A stretch of 64,000 nt of DNA. Source: Paenibacillus_G elgii_A (lineage in GTDB: Bacteria; Bacillota; Bacilli; Paenibacillales; NBRC-103111). The notes beneath the pieces were generated by a model. That model did no database searches and had not been told where the DNA came from. It was given only the letters and a program-made list of their open reading frames with translations. The DNA is taken from positions 306,833-370,832 of the forward strand of contig JBHJMN010000001.1 in the NCBI GenBank assembly GCA_042219835.1, written 5' to 3'. This document shows positions 17,657-25,840 of the stretch, in pieces. A program made the translations under genes and the position numbers. Position 1 is the stretch's first letter, and each line of letters starts with the position of its first letter.

Positions 17657-18424
17657 CTATTTATAAACGATCTCAACGCCATGCTTTTTATATTTGTCCA
17701 CGATGGCCGGATCGATGCTCGAATCGGTCACGAACCGTTCGATCTCCGCGCAGCCGCACACTTTGATCAGCGAAACCGCCTCGAACTTGCTGCTGTCGGC
17801 CAGCACAATTGTCCGTTTGGCATTCTTCAGCATGATTTTCTTCATCTGCACTTCGCCGAGACCATAGTCTGTAACGCCTTCGGTCAGCGTGACGCCGCTC
17901 ATGCTCATAAAAAACAAATCGGCATGGAACCGGGAAGCAAACTCCTCGGCCAAATCTCCGATCATGCCCTGCTCCTCGTTGCGGATCACGCCCCCGATCA
18001 AAATGATCGTGTACCCCGGCATATGAACCAGCTCGTTTGCAATGGGCAGCGAATTTGTAATGACCGTCAACCGTTCGATCTTTTTTTTCAGCGCTTTGAC
18101 AAACTGGGTATTGGTCGTGCTTACGTCCAAGGCGATGGACTGCCCTTCTGTCACATACCGCGCGGCAATTTCGGACAGCTCGTTTTTCCCGTCCAAATGG
18201 ACCTTTTCCCGGACCGTCATCGGAATCTCTTCGCGGTAATCCCATTCCTTCAAGATTGCGCCGCCATGGACGCGCTTCAAGTACCCCGCCTTCTCCAGAT
18301 GCTCCAGATCGCGCCGGATCGTTTCGAACGATACGCCGAACAGCTCTATCAGGTCCGACGCTTTGATCGACTTCTCACGGTTTAATTTTTGAATAATCGC
18401 TTGATGTCTTTGCTCTGCGAACAA
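17657..18424 (-). CDS. DeoR/GlpR-family transcriptional regulator
   Basis: 255 aa from TTG 18424 (AGGAGG eight bases upstream). The N-terminal DeoR HTH reads IKASDLIELFGVSFETIRRDL and the C-terminal DeoRC sugar-phosphate sensing domain has ALDVSTTNTQ, ITNSLPIANEL and GGVIRNEEQGMIG. DeoR proteins usually repress sugar or polyol catabolic operons and release DNA on binding a phosphorylated sugar. No such operon is adjacent, so the target is unknown. Confidence 0.85.
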   Translation of the reverse strand: MFAEQRHQAIIQKLNREKSIKASDLIELFGVSFETIRRDLEHLEKAGYLKRVHGGAILKEWDYREEIPMTVREKVHLDGKNELSEIAARYVTEGQSIALDVSTTNTQFVKALKKKIERLTVITNSLPIANELVHMPGYTIILIGGVIRNEEQGMIGDLAEEFASRFHADLFFMSMSGVTLTEGVTDYGLGEVQMKKIMLKNAKRTIVLADSSKFEAVSLIKVCGCAEIERFVTDSSIDPAIVDKYKKHGVEIVYK

Positions 18425-18574
18425 CCCCGCCCCCTCCTCTCCGTGAAATGCCGGACACCTCCGCATTTCCATGCAAGTAGTCTACCACAAATTAAAGCAA
18501 ACACAAGCATTTGCACATCGAACGGCGAGCTGCTTACGGAAAGGAGCGACTTGGCTTCGGGCCGCTTAAAGCAA

Positions 18575-18602
18575 GAAAACCCTTGATTTTCTCAAGGATT
18601 TT
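18575..18602 (-). terminator. Terminator of the NlpC/P60 gene
   Basis: Stem AAAATCCTTGA / TCAAGGGTTTT on the minus strand followed by TTCTTG. Confidence 0.65.
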
Positions 18603-18658
18603 CCTGGATCGACTTATTTGACAGCTGCTTGCATGCTACCGGGCAAGCCGTCCCTGTC

Positions 18659-19168
18659 TTAGCGGATAACGCGACGGGCGGTAACGAAAGTCTTGTCCCA
18701 TGCGCTGCCTTTAAAGTTGGAAATGGTAACGCCGACGCCGACCCGATACGTATGGAGCAGCTTGCCGTTCCCAATATAAATGCTCACATGATTGATTTTT
18801 CCGTCTCGATTCGTGTCCGAGAATACCAGATCGCCCGGCTTCAGTTGACTCTTGGCAACCTTGACGCCAACCGTAGCTTGTTGTCTGGAGGAACGGGGAA
18901 GATTGATTCCGTTCTTCTTGAACACATATTGAGTAAATGAAGAGCAATCAAATACATTCGTTCTTCCCGCAGGCGCCCCGAACTTATAGGGGACTCCTAA
19001 ATAACGCTTCCCCGTAGCTATGATTTTATCTGCAACCGATGCTTTAGATACGGTAGCCGCTTGAGCCGATTGCGGCACTGCAAGCATATTTCCCGTGACG
19101 GCTATCGAAAGACTCAACGTTATTCCTAATAATGTTTTCGCGATCCGGCTTTTCTTCGTGTTAATCAT
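18659..19168 (-). CDS. Secreted NlpC/P60 cysteine peptidase
   Basis: 169 aa. The N-terminal signal peptide has a basic start and hydrophobic core and ends at Ala-Gln-Ala-Ala (about residue 38). The remainder is a single NlpC/P60 domain: the nucleophile Cys in FDCSSFTQYVF and the catalytic His in INHVSIYIGNG, followed by a second conserved His in LLHTY. Such enzymes cut the D-gamma-glutamyl-diaminopimelate bond of peptidoglycan. There are no SH3 or LysM wall-binding domains, which makes it a minimal secreted version. It is monocistronic, with its own terminator. Confidence 0.9.
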   Translation of the reverse strand: MINTKKSRIAKTLLGITLSLSIAVTGNMLAVPQSAQAATVSKASVADKIIATGKRYLGVPYKFGAPAGRTNVFDCSSFTQYVFKKNGINLPRSSRQQATVGVKVAKSQLKPGDLVFSDTNRDGKINHVSIYIGNGKLLHTYRVGVGVTISNFKGSAWDKTFVTARRVIR

Positions 19169-19331
19169 GACTTCCTCCTTGGTTTGGCGAATTGGGTAAG
19201 TACCTCAAAACCACCATAACACAAATAAAAAGTACATAATTTACCAGCAAATTCATTTTCCCGCGCCCCGCCTGCTGTAAGACGCTATTATTAGAAATGA
19301 ATGAGAAAATTTTTAACTTTAACTAGTTGAC

Positions 19332-19362
19332 AAAAAAAGCCGCGCTCCAAGAGCACGACTTC
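19332..19362 (-). terminator. Terminator of the sigA-like gene
   Basis: Minus-strand stem GTCGTGCTC / GAGCGCGGC (with G-T pairs) and a three-base loop, followed by seven T. Confidence 0.75.
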
Positions 19363-19386
19363 CTGCCTTCCCTACACGAATAAAGA

Positions 19387-20499
19387 TCAATCCATAAAAT
19401 CTTTCAGCCGCTTGCTGCGGCTCGGATGTCTGAGCTTGCGCAGCGCCTTGGCTTCGATCTGCCGGATGCGCTCCCGGGTTACACCGAATACCTTGCCCAC
19501 TTCTTCCAGCGTTCGCGTGCGCCCGTCATCAAGACCGAAACGAAGACGCAGCACGTTCTCCTCCCGCTCCGTAAGCGTGTCGAGCACATCTTCAAGCTGC
19601 TCCTTCAACAGCTCGTAAGCTGCCGCGTCCGCCGGCGCAAGCGCCTCCTGGTCTTCGATAAAATCGCCCAAGTTCGAATCGTTTTCCTCGCCAATCGGCG
19701 TTTCGAGCGACACAGGCTCCTGTGCGATCTTCATAATTTCCCGCACCTTCTCGGGCGTTAAATCCATTTCCTTCGCAATTTCTTCCGGGGTAGCTTCCCG
19801 GCCAAGCTCCTGCAGCAGCTGTCTGGATACGCGTACGAGCTTGTTGATCGTTTCCACCATATGTACCGGTATCCGGATCGTTCTCGCCTGATCGGCAATC
19901 GCACGCGTAATTGCTTGACGAATCCACCATGTGGCATACGTACTGAATTTGAAGCCCTTGGTATGGTCGAACTTTTCCACCGCTTTGATTAAACCCATAT
20001 TGCCTTCCTGTATCAAATCAAGAAACAGCATGCCCCGGCCGACATAGCGTCTTGCTATGCTGACCACCAGACGTAGGTTCGCCTCGGCCAGTCTGCGCTT
20101 CGCTTCTTCGTCCCCCTGCTGAATTCGTTCCGCCAGCTCGATTTCATCATCCCCCGAAAGCAGCGGCACCCGGCCGATCTCCTTCAGATACATACGCACC
20201 GGGTCATTGATCTTGATCCCCGGCGGGAGCGACAGATCGTCATGCAGCAGGTCGTGTTCCTCATGATCCGGTCCGAACACAGGCTCCCCGTCTGATTCGC
20301 CGCCCACCTCGATGCCAAGCTCGCTAAGCTCCTCGACGAACTCGCTGATTTGTTCCGGATCGGGATCGAACGGAGCGAGTTTCTCCGTAATTTCTTTGTA
20401 AGCGAGCGAAGCTTGCTCTTTACCCTGCGCGATGAGTTGCTGTTTCACACGATCAATCGTAAGCTCTGTCTCCGCTTCCTTGTGCTGATCGTTCGCCAT
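19387..20499 (-). CDS. sigA: Primary-type sigma factor (SigA/RpoD), solitary copy
   Basis: 370 aa from ATG 20499 (AGAGGGGGC upstream), almost the length of B. subtilis SigA (371). Region 1.2 INDPVRMYLKEIGRVPLLS, region 2 LIQEGNMGLIKAVEKFD and YATWWIRQAI, region 3 and region 4 VTRERIRQIEAKALRKLRHP are all essentially identical to SigA, so it should recognise TTGACA/TATAAT promoters. The N-terminal region 1.1 is divergent. The usual partner dnaG is not upstream; instead there is a gene fossil and aroA. This may be a duplicated sigma factor or a relocated housekeeping copy. Confidence 0.9.
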   Translation of the reverse strand: MANDQHKEAETELTIDRVKQQLIAQGKEQASLAYKEITEKLAPFDPDPEQISEFVEELSELGIEVGGESDGEPVFGPDHEEHDLLHDDLSLPPGIKINDPVRMYLKEIGRVPLLSGDDEIELAERIQQGDEEAKRRLAEANLRLVVSIARRYVGRGMLFLDLIQEGNMGLIKAVEKFDHTKGFKFSTYATWWIRQAITRAIADQARTIRIPVHMVETINKLVRVSRQLLQELGREATPEEIAKEMDLTPEKVREIMKIAQEPVSLETPIGEENDSNLGDFIEDQEALAPADAAAYELLKEQLEDVLDTLTEREENVLRLRFGLDDGRTRTLEEVGKVFGVTRERIRQIEAKALRKLRHPSRSKRLKDFMD

Positions 20500-20539
20500 A
20501 TGCTGCCCCCTCTTCTCCGAACCCACTCTTTATTAATTC

Positions 20540-20568
20540 TTGACAAAGCCGTAAAGATATGATAGTAT
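20540..20568 (+). promoter_or_regulatory. Consensus rightward promoter, divergent from sigA
   Basis: TTGACA (20540-20545), 17 bases, TAGTAT (20563-20568). It points away from the sigA-like gene into a stretch without a plausible protein gene that ends at a plus-strand terminator at 20692. Confidence 0.6.
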
Positions 20569-20581
20569 AAAAATGGATATT

Positions 20582-20597
20582 AGTGATAAATATCACA
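20582..20597. promoter_or_regulatory. FNR/CRP-like palindrome upstream of sigA
   Basis: On the minus strand it reads TGTGA-TATTTA-TCACT, matching the TGTGA-N6-TCAC form of Bacillus Fnr/CRP-family sites and partly resembling a Rex site. It lies about 85-100 bases before the sigA start and just inside the divergent candidate RNA. Confidence 0.4.
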
Positions 20598-20658
20598 TTG
20601 CTTCGACTGCTACCCATCATTTTAACACAAAATTGATTATAATTCAACTGTTTCAATT

Positions 20659-20692
20659 AAACCGGTATCTGCTTTGGCGGACGCCGGTTTTT
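20659..20692 (+). terminator. Terminator of the candidate small RNA
   Basis: Stem AAACCGG / CCGGTTT with an inner stem TCTGC / GCGGA, followed by TTTTT on the plus strand only. Confidence 0.6.
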
Positions 20693-20699
20693 CGCATCT

Positions 20700-20980
20700 G
20701 TCGCCAATATGAGCAATAGCGTGCTCGTTAAATTGTTCCCTCGTTTCTCCGAACGCGTAATAAATTTGGATGCATAATACAAAGCCGAGAAAATAAGCTA
20801 AGGCGTCAAAATGTATAAGAACCGTCGTTGATAAAACCGTGCGATTAATTTCCCGTTTAAATGCCGATCGAAATAGCTGTAAAAAAGCACAAGGGCGCTA
20901 AGAAAAATAAAAGTTGGCGTACCAAACCTGTTAAAGATGTTCAAAAAATTAAAGTAAAAAAACACCTCTTCTACATGCCT
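20700..20980 (-). pseudogene. Fossil of an acyltransferase 3 family gene
   Basis: Minus-strand translation from 20980 gives FNFLNIFNRFGTPTFIFLS, then LVLFYSYFDRHL and ARFYQRRFLYILTP, followed by TAG at 20800 and, in the same frame, LIFSALYYASKFI. This is the N-terminal part of an OafA-type acyltransferase, with the Tyr codon of the usual TPYLIFS replaced by a stop. There is no start codon, the first 50-60 residues are missing and the remaining two thirds of the protein are gone. It is a decayed relative, not a copy, of the gene at 15410. Confidence 0.7.
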
Positions 20981-21094
20981 ACAAGAACCTAGTATGGGAG
21001 GTTAATTATGAAATAATTATAACCCTAGTCTTAATATTAGCTGAAAAAATGAAGTGGCAAAATATTGTAAGGTTGCGACCCGAATATGGATAGG

Positions 21095-21126
21095 AAAAAA
21101 CCGTCTGGACATTTCCAGACGGTTTT
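21095..21126 (-). terminator. Terminator of aroA
   Basis: Perfect 12-bp stem AAAACCGTCTGG / CCAGACGGTTTT with a six-base loop, followed by six T on the minus strand. The stretch 20981-21094 holds only an orphan GGGAGG-ATG-AAA-TAA at 20996-21015 and no gene. Confidence 0.85.
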
Positions 21127-21146
21127 GCTTTGCCAACCGAAATCAT

Positions 21147-22223
21147 CTATCCAAGAAGACCGGACTCCCGCACTTGAGCATAAAAATTCCCGAACTCCTC
21201 GATATTGAGCTGCTGGGCGGCATCGGACAATGCTGTGGACGGGTCCGGATGCACTTCGACCATGACCCCGTCGGCCCCGGCGGCTAAAGCCGCTTTAGCG
21301 CATGGGGCAAGAATATCTTTGCGTCCTGTCGAGTGTGTGACGTCGACAAGCACCGGCAGATGGCTTTCTTGCTTCAGGATCGGCACGGCGGAAATATCGA
21401 GCGTATTGCGGGTCGCCTTTTCGTACGTGCGAATGCCGCGTTCGATGAGCATGACCTGCGTGTTGCCTCGGGCCAATATATATTCAGCCGCGTGAAGAAA
21501 TTCGTCGATCGTTGCCGCCAGCCCGCGCTTGAGCAGAATCGGCTTGCGCACCTCGCCCGCCGCTTTCAGCAGCTCGAAGTTTTGCATATTGCGGGCGCCG
21601 ATCTGAATGACATCGATATACTCGCATGCCAATTCCACATGAGCGGGATCTACGATTTCGCTGATCGTTTTCAGACCGAATTCGTCGCCGACTTCCTTCA
21701 ATATTTTAAGCCCCTCGATACCCAGCCCCTGAAAATCGTAAGGGGAGGTTCTCGGCTTAAACGCTCCTCCGCGGAGCACGGTAATCCCCGCCTGCTTCAG
21801 CGCCGCGGCTACCGTCCGCGTCTGCTCATAGCTTTCTACCGAGCAAGGTCCCGCAATCAGAACGGGACTTCCTCCGCCGACCTTTACGTCGTCTCCCAAC
21901 GTCACGACGGTATCTTCCTTTTGCTTCTTCCGGCTGACCAGAAGCTGCTTTTTGTGATCGGTTACTTGAAGATTCAGCGAAGCCTGGAAAATTTGCTTAA
22001 ACAGGTGCCGGATCGTATCGTCGGTGAAAGGCCCTTTATTGCTGGCCACCAGCTCCGTCAGCATCTGCTTCTCCCGTACAGGGTCGAATTTCGGAATGCC
22101 CTGCTTCTCCTTGATGTTCCCGATTTCCTGGGCAATCTTGGCGCGTTCCGACAACAGCTCCAGAAGCTGGCGGTTCGTTTCGTCCAATTTTTGGCGTAAA
22201 GGCTCTAAACTAGGTTGGTTCAT
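21147..22223 (-). CDS. aroA: Bifunctional chorismate mutase / DAHP synthase
   Basis: 358 aa, the B. subtilis AroA(G) arrangement. Residues 1-85 are an AroQ chorismate mutase domain (LRQKLDETNRQLLELLSERAKI) that in this family senses chorismate or prephenate for feedback inhibition. Residues about 110-358 are the type I-beta DAHP synthase barrel (VLIAGPCSVESYEQT, RGGAFKPRTSPYDFQG, IGARNMQNFELL, LPVLVDVTHSTGR). It condenses phosphoenolpyruvate with erythrose 4-phosphate in the first step of the shikimate pathway. Expression is controlled by the T-box leader upstream. Confidence 0.95.
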   Translation of the reverse strand: MNQPSLEPLRQKLDETNRQLLELLSERAKIAQEIGNIKEKQGIPKFDPVREKQMLTELVASNKGPFTDDTIRHLFKQIFQASLNLQVTDHKKQLLVSRKKQKEDTVVTLGDDVKVGGGSPVLIAGPCSVESYEQTRTVAAALKQAGITVLRGGAFKPRTSPYDFQGLGIEGLKILKEVGDEFGLKTISEIVDPAHVELACEYIDVIQIGARNMQNFELLKAAGEVRKPILLKRGLAATIDEFLHAAEYILARGNTQVMLIERGIRTYEKATRNTLDISAVPILKQESHLPVLVDVTHSTGRKDILAPCAKAALAAGADGVMVEVHPDPSTALSDAAQQLNIEEFGNFYAQVRESGLLG

Positions 22224-22261
22224 TTCTCATCCGCTCCTTGAATTGTTTTTTTGTTGGAACA

Positions 22262-22545
22262 TAAAAAAGGCCCCCCGTCGCAAGGGACGAGGAGCCGTGG
22301 TACCACCCTTATTAGAAGCGCGCTCCCTTCGCAAAACGAACCGGAGTGCTCTTCTCACTTTCCATCCTTTAACGCAGGACCTTACGGGTGACCCTACCAA
22401 GAAGCCTTATCGTTCAGGCTGCTCTTCAGGCACCAGCTCCGGAGTGAACTTCAGCGCAGTGCTTCTTCGGGTGCTCTCAGTCGCCGGCACACCGTCCCTG
22501 GCAAGAAGCGTTCTTCGCTTACTCTCTCCTTCATTGCTTGTCAGA
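22262..22545 (-). promoter_or_regulatory. T-box riboswitch, specifier read as UUC (tRNA-Phe)
   Basis: The leader ends with the T-box AAGGGTGGTACCACGG (22310-22295) and a terminator GGCTCC...GGGGGGCC followed by six T (22296-22264). Stem I holds GAGAGTA near its 5' end and, on its 3' side, GAA-G-TTC-ACTC followed by GGAGC. By alignment with the tyrS leader, where GAA-TAC-ACTC carries the Tyr specifier, the codon here is TTC at 22448-22446. Uncharged tRNA-Phe would therefore turn on aroA. A -35/-10 pair TTGTAT-N16-TATAAA lies just upstream. Confidence 0.85.
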
Positions 22546-22677
22546 ATTTAGTTGATTTAATTAAGATGCATTTTATAACGAAACAAGCATAAAATACAAG
22601 CGTATGATTTAAAGCGACTTTGCTTTATAGCAACGAAGCGTTTTAGTTTATATAAGGCGGATTGATTAACAGAGCCG

Positions 22678-23043
22678 TCACAGCTTCAACTGTGCGGCTC
22701 CGTTTTCATGGATACAGCTTTCGAGAGCGGTCCTCATCTTCTCATGTACGAGAGTGATAATTTGTGCAATATCCTGCTTCGTCGCGTGATCGATATGGAT
22801 TCCCATAATCACGACGGCACGATGGCGCAGCTTCGATGCTGCGGTTTCGGCCAGTTCCTTGACCAGCTCCCCTTCCCGGTGTCCGGGTACCGATATCGTC
22901 TCCGATCGGACTCCTCCTTCGTGCCAGTAAGCGCAAGCGACCGCGCCCACATGTGCATCTCCCCCGGTCACCAGAAACACATAATCGTCCCCTGCCCGAT
23001 ACAAATCGATTCGAATTCGGCAGTCGTTACCGTTATTTTCCAC
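22678..23043 (-). CDS. Small conserved protein, LpdD-like domain suspected
   Basis: 121 aa from a GTG with GGGGGG upstream. The segment VFLVTGGDAHVGAVACAYW resembles the LpdD-like family (a small partner of gallate decarboxylase systems thought to act as a prenyl-flavin chaperone). The second half is helical (GELVKELAETAASKLRHRAVVIMGIHIDHAT). No UbiD-type decarboxylase is nearby, so the assignment rests on the GG-HxGAVA pattern and is tentative. A hairpin (GAGCCG...CGGCTC) overlaps the 3' end. Confidence 0.45.
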   Translation of the reverse strand: MENNGNDCRIRIDLYRAGDDYVFLVTGGDAHVGAVACAYWHEGGVRSETISVPGHREGELVKELAETAASKLRHRAVVIMGIHIDHATKQDIAQIITLVHEKMRTALESCIHENGAAQLKL

Positions 23044-23197
23044 TGCTATATCCCCCCTCGGATACGTTTACCCTACTCCGTTTCGTCTCGGGAAGCTATG
23101 AGCCGGATCACGAAGGATTGTTACCCGTTTGTCCTGGAATCCCAGCTGGAAAAAGCCGTACTCTGCTGTTTGTAGCATGTTTTACTTTTTTTTACAC

Positions 23198-23226
23198 AAA
23201 AAAACCTAACCCCCATCAGGGTTAGG
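23198..23226 (-). terminator. Terminator of the bcr-uppP operon
   Basis: Minus-strand stem CCTAACCC / GGGGTTAGG with a TGAT loop, followed by seven T, right after the uppP stop. Confidence 0.85.
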
Positions 23227-23235
23227 CTACTCCGG

Positions 23236-24072
23236 CTACAGAAAAACAAAATAAATAACAGCCGCAAGCACCAGGCGATAGATCGCAAACGGCGCAAGCT
23301 TAATGCGGTTGATCAGCTTCAGGAAGAAGCGGATCGACAGGAGCGCGAAGATGAAGGCGCTGATAAATCCGACGACGAAAAACGGAATGGCGTCCGCCGT
23401 GATCGAGTCCCAGCTCTTCAAGAGCGACAGGAAGCTTGCCCCGGCCATAATCGGCACCGCCATAATGAAGGTGAAATCCGCAGCCGCGCGATGGCTCATC
23501 CCAAGCAGGACCCCGCCGGAGATGGTCGATCCGGAACGGGAAAAGCCCGGCCACAGCGCCAAGCATTGAAACAAGCCCATAAAAAACGCCTGCTTGTATG
23601 TAACCTGGTCGGCCGTCTCCGTCTTCGGGCGGCGGGGCCGGAACCAATCGGCCGCGAGCATGAGCACAGCTCCGAGCACCAGACCGACGATGACTGTCTC
23701 GGTAGAGAACAAATATTCATCGATTTTTTTATTGAACAGTACCCCGAGAATGCCAGCGGGAACTAAACCGACGAAAACCTGCAGCAGATTCAAGCGCGGG
23801 CCGGAAGGCGTTTGCCCCGGCAATTTTTTAAGTCCGAGCAAATTCATGAACCGGTCCCACATCAGGACGACGACGGCCAGAATCGAACCCAATTGGATCA
23901 CGACCTTGAACGTATTCGCTACGCTCGGGGAGAAGATGTTCTTGGACTGGAACAAGAAATCGTCAACAATGATCATGTGACCGGTCGAAGAAACCGGCGC
24001 GAACTCGGTAAGGCCCTCCACGAGTCCCAGAATGAATGCAACAAACAATTCCCACAAATTCAACAGCTCCAC
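23236..24072 (-). CDS. uppP: Undecaprenyl-diphosphatase UppP/BacA
   Basis: 278 aa polytopic membrane enzyme that dephosphorylates C55-PP to recycle the lipid carrier of wall synthesis. The two family motifs are visible: LVEGLTEFAPVSSTGHM near the N-terminus and LWPGFSRSGSTISGG in the second half. Raising C55-PP turnover protects against bacitracin, which binds C55-PP. The gene follows bcrA-bcrB by 29 bases, the same order as the bcrABD operon of Enterococcus. Confidence 0.95.
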   Translation of the reverse strand: MELLNLWELFVAFILGLVEGLTEFAPVSSTGHMIIVDDFLFQSKNIFSPSVANTFKVVIQLGSILAVVVLMWDRFMNLLGLKKLPGQTPSGPRLNLLQVFVGLVPAGILGVLFNKKIDEYLFSTETVIVGLVLGAVLMLAADWFRPRRPKTETADQVTYKQAFFMGLFQCLALWPGFSRSGSTISGGVLLGMSHRAAADFTFIMAVPIMAGASFLSLLKSWDSITADAIPFFVVGFISAFIFALLSIRFFLKLINRIKLAPFAIYRLVLAAVIYFVFL

Positions 24073-24101
24073 ACTCCTATTTTCTCGTCTGTGTTTCTAT
24101 A

Positions 24102-24836
24102 TCAATGAATATCTACCTTCTTGAAGTAGATAATCGTTGCCGCAAGTCCGATGATCGAAGCTGCTATAATCGCGGCGTAAGAAAAAGCCGGCGGATATTC
24201 GGGAACGAAAGCTTCGTTTGCGATCACGTATGAGGCTGACCAAGGAAACAAAGCCTTATATTCCGATTCGGAAAGCACCACGTTGGCCATCGTGACCGAA
24301 GCCGTAAAGATGATGGTGGGAACGAAATTTTTGAACAAAAAGGTGACCAACATCGTCGGCGTGCACAGAAGAAACAGAAGCGCGCCTCCCACGACGAATT
24401 GTTTCAAGGATTGGAGCACCAGCGCCGCAGTCAAGCCTTCAAACTGTCCGATCAGCCCCAGGATCAGCGTCAACGACCACATGATAAGCGTCAGAACCAT
24501 AATCCACAGGAACAGCAAAATCAGCTTGCTGACGATCAGACTAACTCGGGGTACCGGGATGGTCAACAAGTTTTTCAAGGTGTCTTCCGCGTATTCCCGA
24601 TGAAACAGATACGCCGTAATGACTCCGTAGAGCAGAGTTCCCACGAGCAGAATCACGTACATATTCGTGTTCGTAAAAGCAACGTCGAACTCAATCGGAG
24701 TCTCGGGCTTCTTGCTTTTCATATTCAGTAAGGCGAGAAAGATCATGATAGGGGCCGACACGGCTCCGAGCATGCTGACCATAAACATCTTGGCCCGCTT
24801 CAGTTTGATCAGTTCGGTATAGAGCAAGTTAATCAA
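24102..24836 (-). CDS. bcrB: BcrB-type ABC transporter permease
   Basis: 244 aa with six hydrophobic segments, typical of ABC-2 permeases that partner one ATPase. It starts at TTG 24836, overlapping the ATPase gene by eight bases. Residues KNLLTIPVPRVSLIVSKLIL, just after the second helix, are the cytoplasmic coupling region common to BcrB/NatB-like proteins. With the ATPase it probably expels or flips bacitracin-like peptides away from the membrane. Confidence 0.8.
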   Translation of the reverse strand: MINLLYTELIKLKRAKMFMVSMLGAVSAPIMIFLALLNMKSKKPETPIEFDVAFTNTNMYVILLVGTLLYGVITAYLFHREYAEDTLKNLLTIPVPRVSLIVSKLILLFLWIMVLTLIMWSLTLILGLIGQFEGLTAALVLQSLKQFVVGGALLFLLCTPTMLVTFLFKNFVPTIIFTASVTMANVVLSESEYKALFPWSASYVIANEAFVPEYPPAFSYAAIIAASIIGLAATIIYFKKVDIH

Positions 24837-25749
24837 TCGTCCCGCCCCCTATCAATTTTATAAAGTAATCTTCCAATCTGTCTACACTCATTGTCATTTT
24901 TGTGACTTCTATCCCATGCTCCACCAGCATCCGGTTGAGTTTGCCCTGCTCGCCGATATGGCTGTATACCCGGATCACCCGTTCGCCATGGACCTCATAA
25001 TCCGTAATGCCGAAGTGTTTCTCCAGCAGCATCGCCGCTTTATTATCGTCGGACACTTGAAATTCGAGGTATTTGCGGTTTCGTTTGCGAAGCTCTTCGA
25101 AAGAAATCTCCTCCAGCAGCTTCCCTTGATGAACGACTCCGATCTGATCAGCCAACTGCTCGACTTCGGACAAAATATGGCTGGAAACGAGAATCGTTAT
25201 TTTCCGTTCCTCAGCGAGAGACTTGATCAGTCTGCGGATTTCCTTAATGCCCACCGGGTCCAGACCATTGGTAGGCTCGTCCAAAATTAACAGCTCGGGA
25301 TGGTGGAGAATGGCTCTGGCGATTCCAAGCCGCTGCTTCATCCCCAAGGAATAGCTGCCGACCAGCTTTTTCTTTTCCTGATGGAGACCGACGATTTCCA
25401 AAGCTTCGTCCATGGCGTTTCTTTTATGCACGCCCATCAGCTTAGCATTGATCAGCAAATTTTCGCGGGCCGTTAAATTCTCGTAAAATCCGGAGAACTC
25501 GACAATCGACCCGATTCTTCTTAAAATCTCTTTCTGGTGCTTGAACAAACTTTCGCCAAAGATTTCAATCTCTCCGTGCGTCGGCTTGATTAAACCGAGC
25601 AGCATGCGGATGGTCGTCGTTTTGCCTGCGCCGTTCTGGCCGAGAAAACCGTAAATCTGCCCTTGACGCACATTCATGTCAAGGCTGTCCACCGCTTTTT
25701 GCGTCCCGTATATCTTCGTTAACTGCGTCGTTTTGATAACCGCACTCAA
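24829..25749 (-). CDS. bcrA: BcrA-type ABC transporter ATPase
   Basis: 306 aa from TTG 25749, which has AGGAGG eight bases upstream. Walker A LGQNGAGKTTT, the signature YSLGMKQRLGIARAI (degenerate, as usual in BcrA), Walker B LLILDEPTNGLDP and H-loop SSHILSEVEQL. The 80-residue C-terminal extension is also typical of drug-exporting BcrA proteins. The two-component system upstream, the permease overlap and uppP downstream make a bacitracin-type resistance module likely. Confidence 0.85.
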   Translation of the reverse strand: MSAVIKTTQLTKIYGTQKAVDSLDMNVRQGQIYGFLGQNGAGKTTTIRMLLGLIKPTHGEIEIFGESLFKHQKEILRRIGSIVEFSGFYENLTARENLLINAKLMGVHKRNAMDEALEIVGLHQEKKKLVGSYSLGMKQRLGIARAILHHPELLILDEPTNGLDPVGIKEIRRLIKSLAEERKITILVSSHILSEVEQLADQIGVVHQGKLLEEISFEELRKRNRKYLEFQVSDDNKAAMLLEKHFGITDYEVHGERVIRVYSHIGEQGKLNRMLVEHGIEVTKMTMSVDRLEDYFIKLIGGGTID

Positions 25750-25812
25750 ATCGTGATCCCTCCTGCTTTCATCAGATCGTAATTCCATGATAAGCAGGCG
25801 ATTTTAAATGCC

Positions 25813-25840
25813 TCTTAACCAGTTCTTAATTGTTTCTTAA
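25813..25840 (-). promoter_or_regulatory. Three tandem TTAAGA repeats, 11 bp apart, upstream of bcrA
   Basis: On the minus strand TTAAGA occurs at 25840-25835, 25829-25824 and 25818-25813, exactly 11 bases apart, and the first copy overlaps the kinase stop codon. Repeats on one helix face are how OmpR/PhoB-type regulators bind. A -10-like TATCAT (25792-25787) follows 20 bases after the last repeat. This suggests a response-regulator-activated promoter for bcrAB-uppP. Confidence 0.6.

Larger units (their letters stand above)
20575..20692 (+). ncRNA. Candidate small RNA divergent from sigA
   Basis: A near-consensus promoter and an intrinsic terminator bracket about 118 bases on the plus strand. 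A 48-codon frame starts near the expected transcript start (ATG 20573), but it lacks a ribosome binding site and its codon content is not convincing. The transcript would begin with the palindrome at 20582. Unverified; it could also be an unannotated leader of something decayed. Confidence 0.35.

Noticed and set aside
20573..20719. 48-codon frame beginning at the expected transcript start
   Set aside because: No ribosome binding site, and the frame runs through a strong terminator; the non-coding RNA reading is preferred.
20990..21015. GGGAGG followed by ATG-AAA-TAA
   Set aside because: A start with a stop two codons later; possibly a remnant of a lost gene but nothing that can be annotated.
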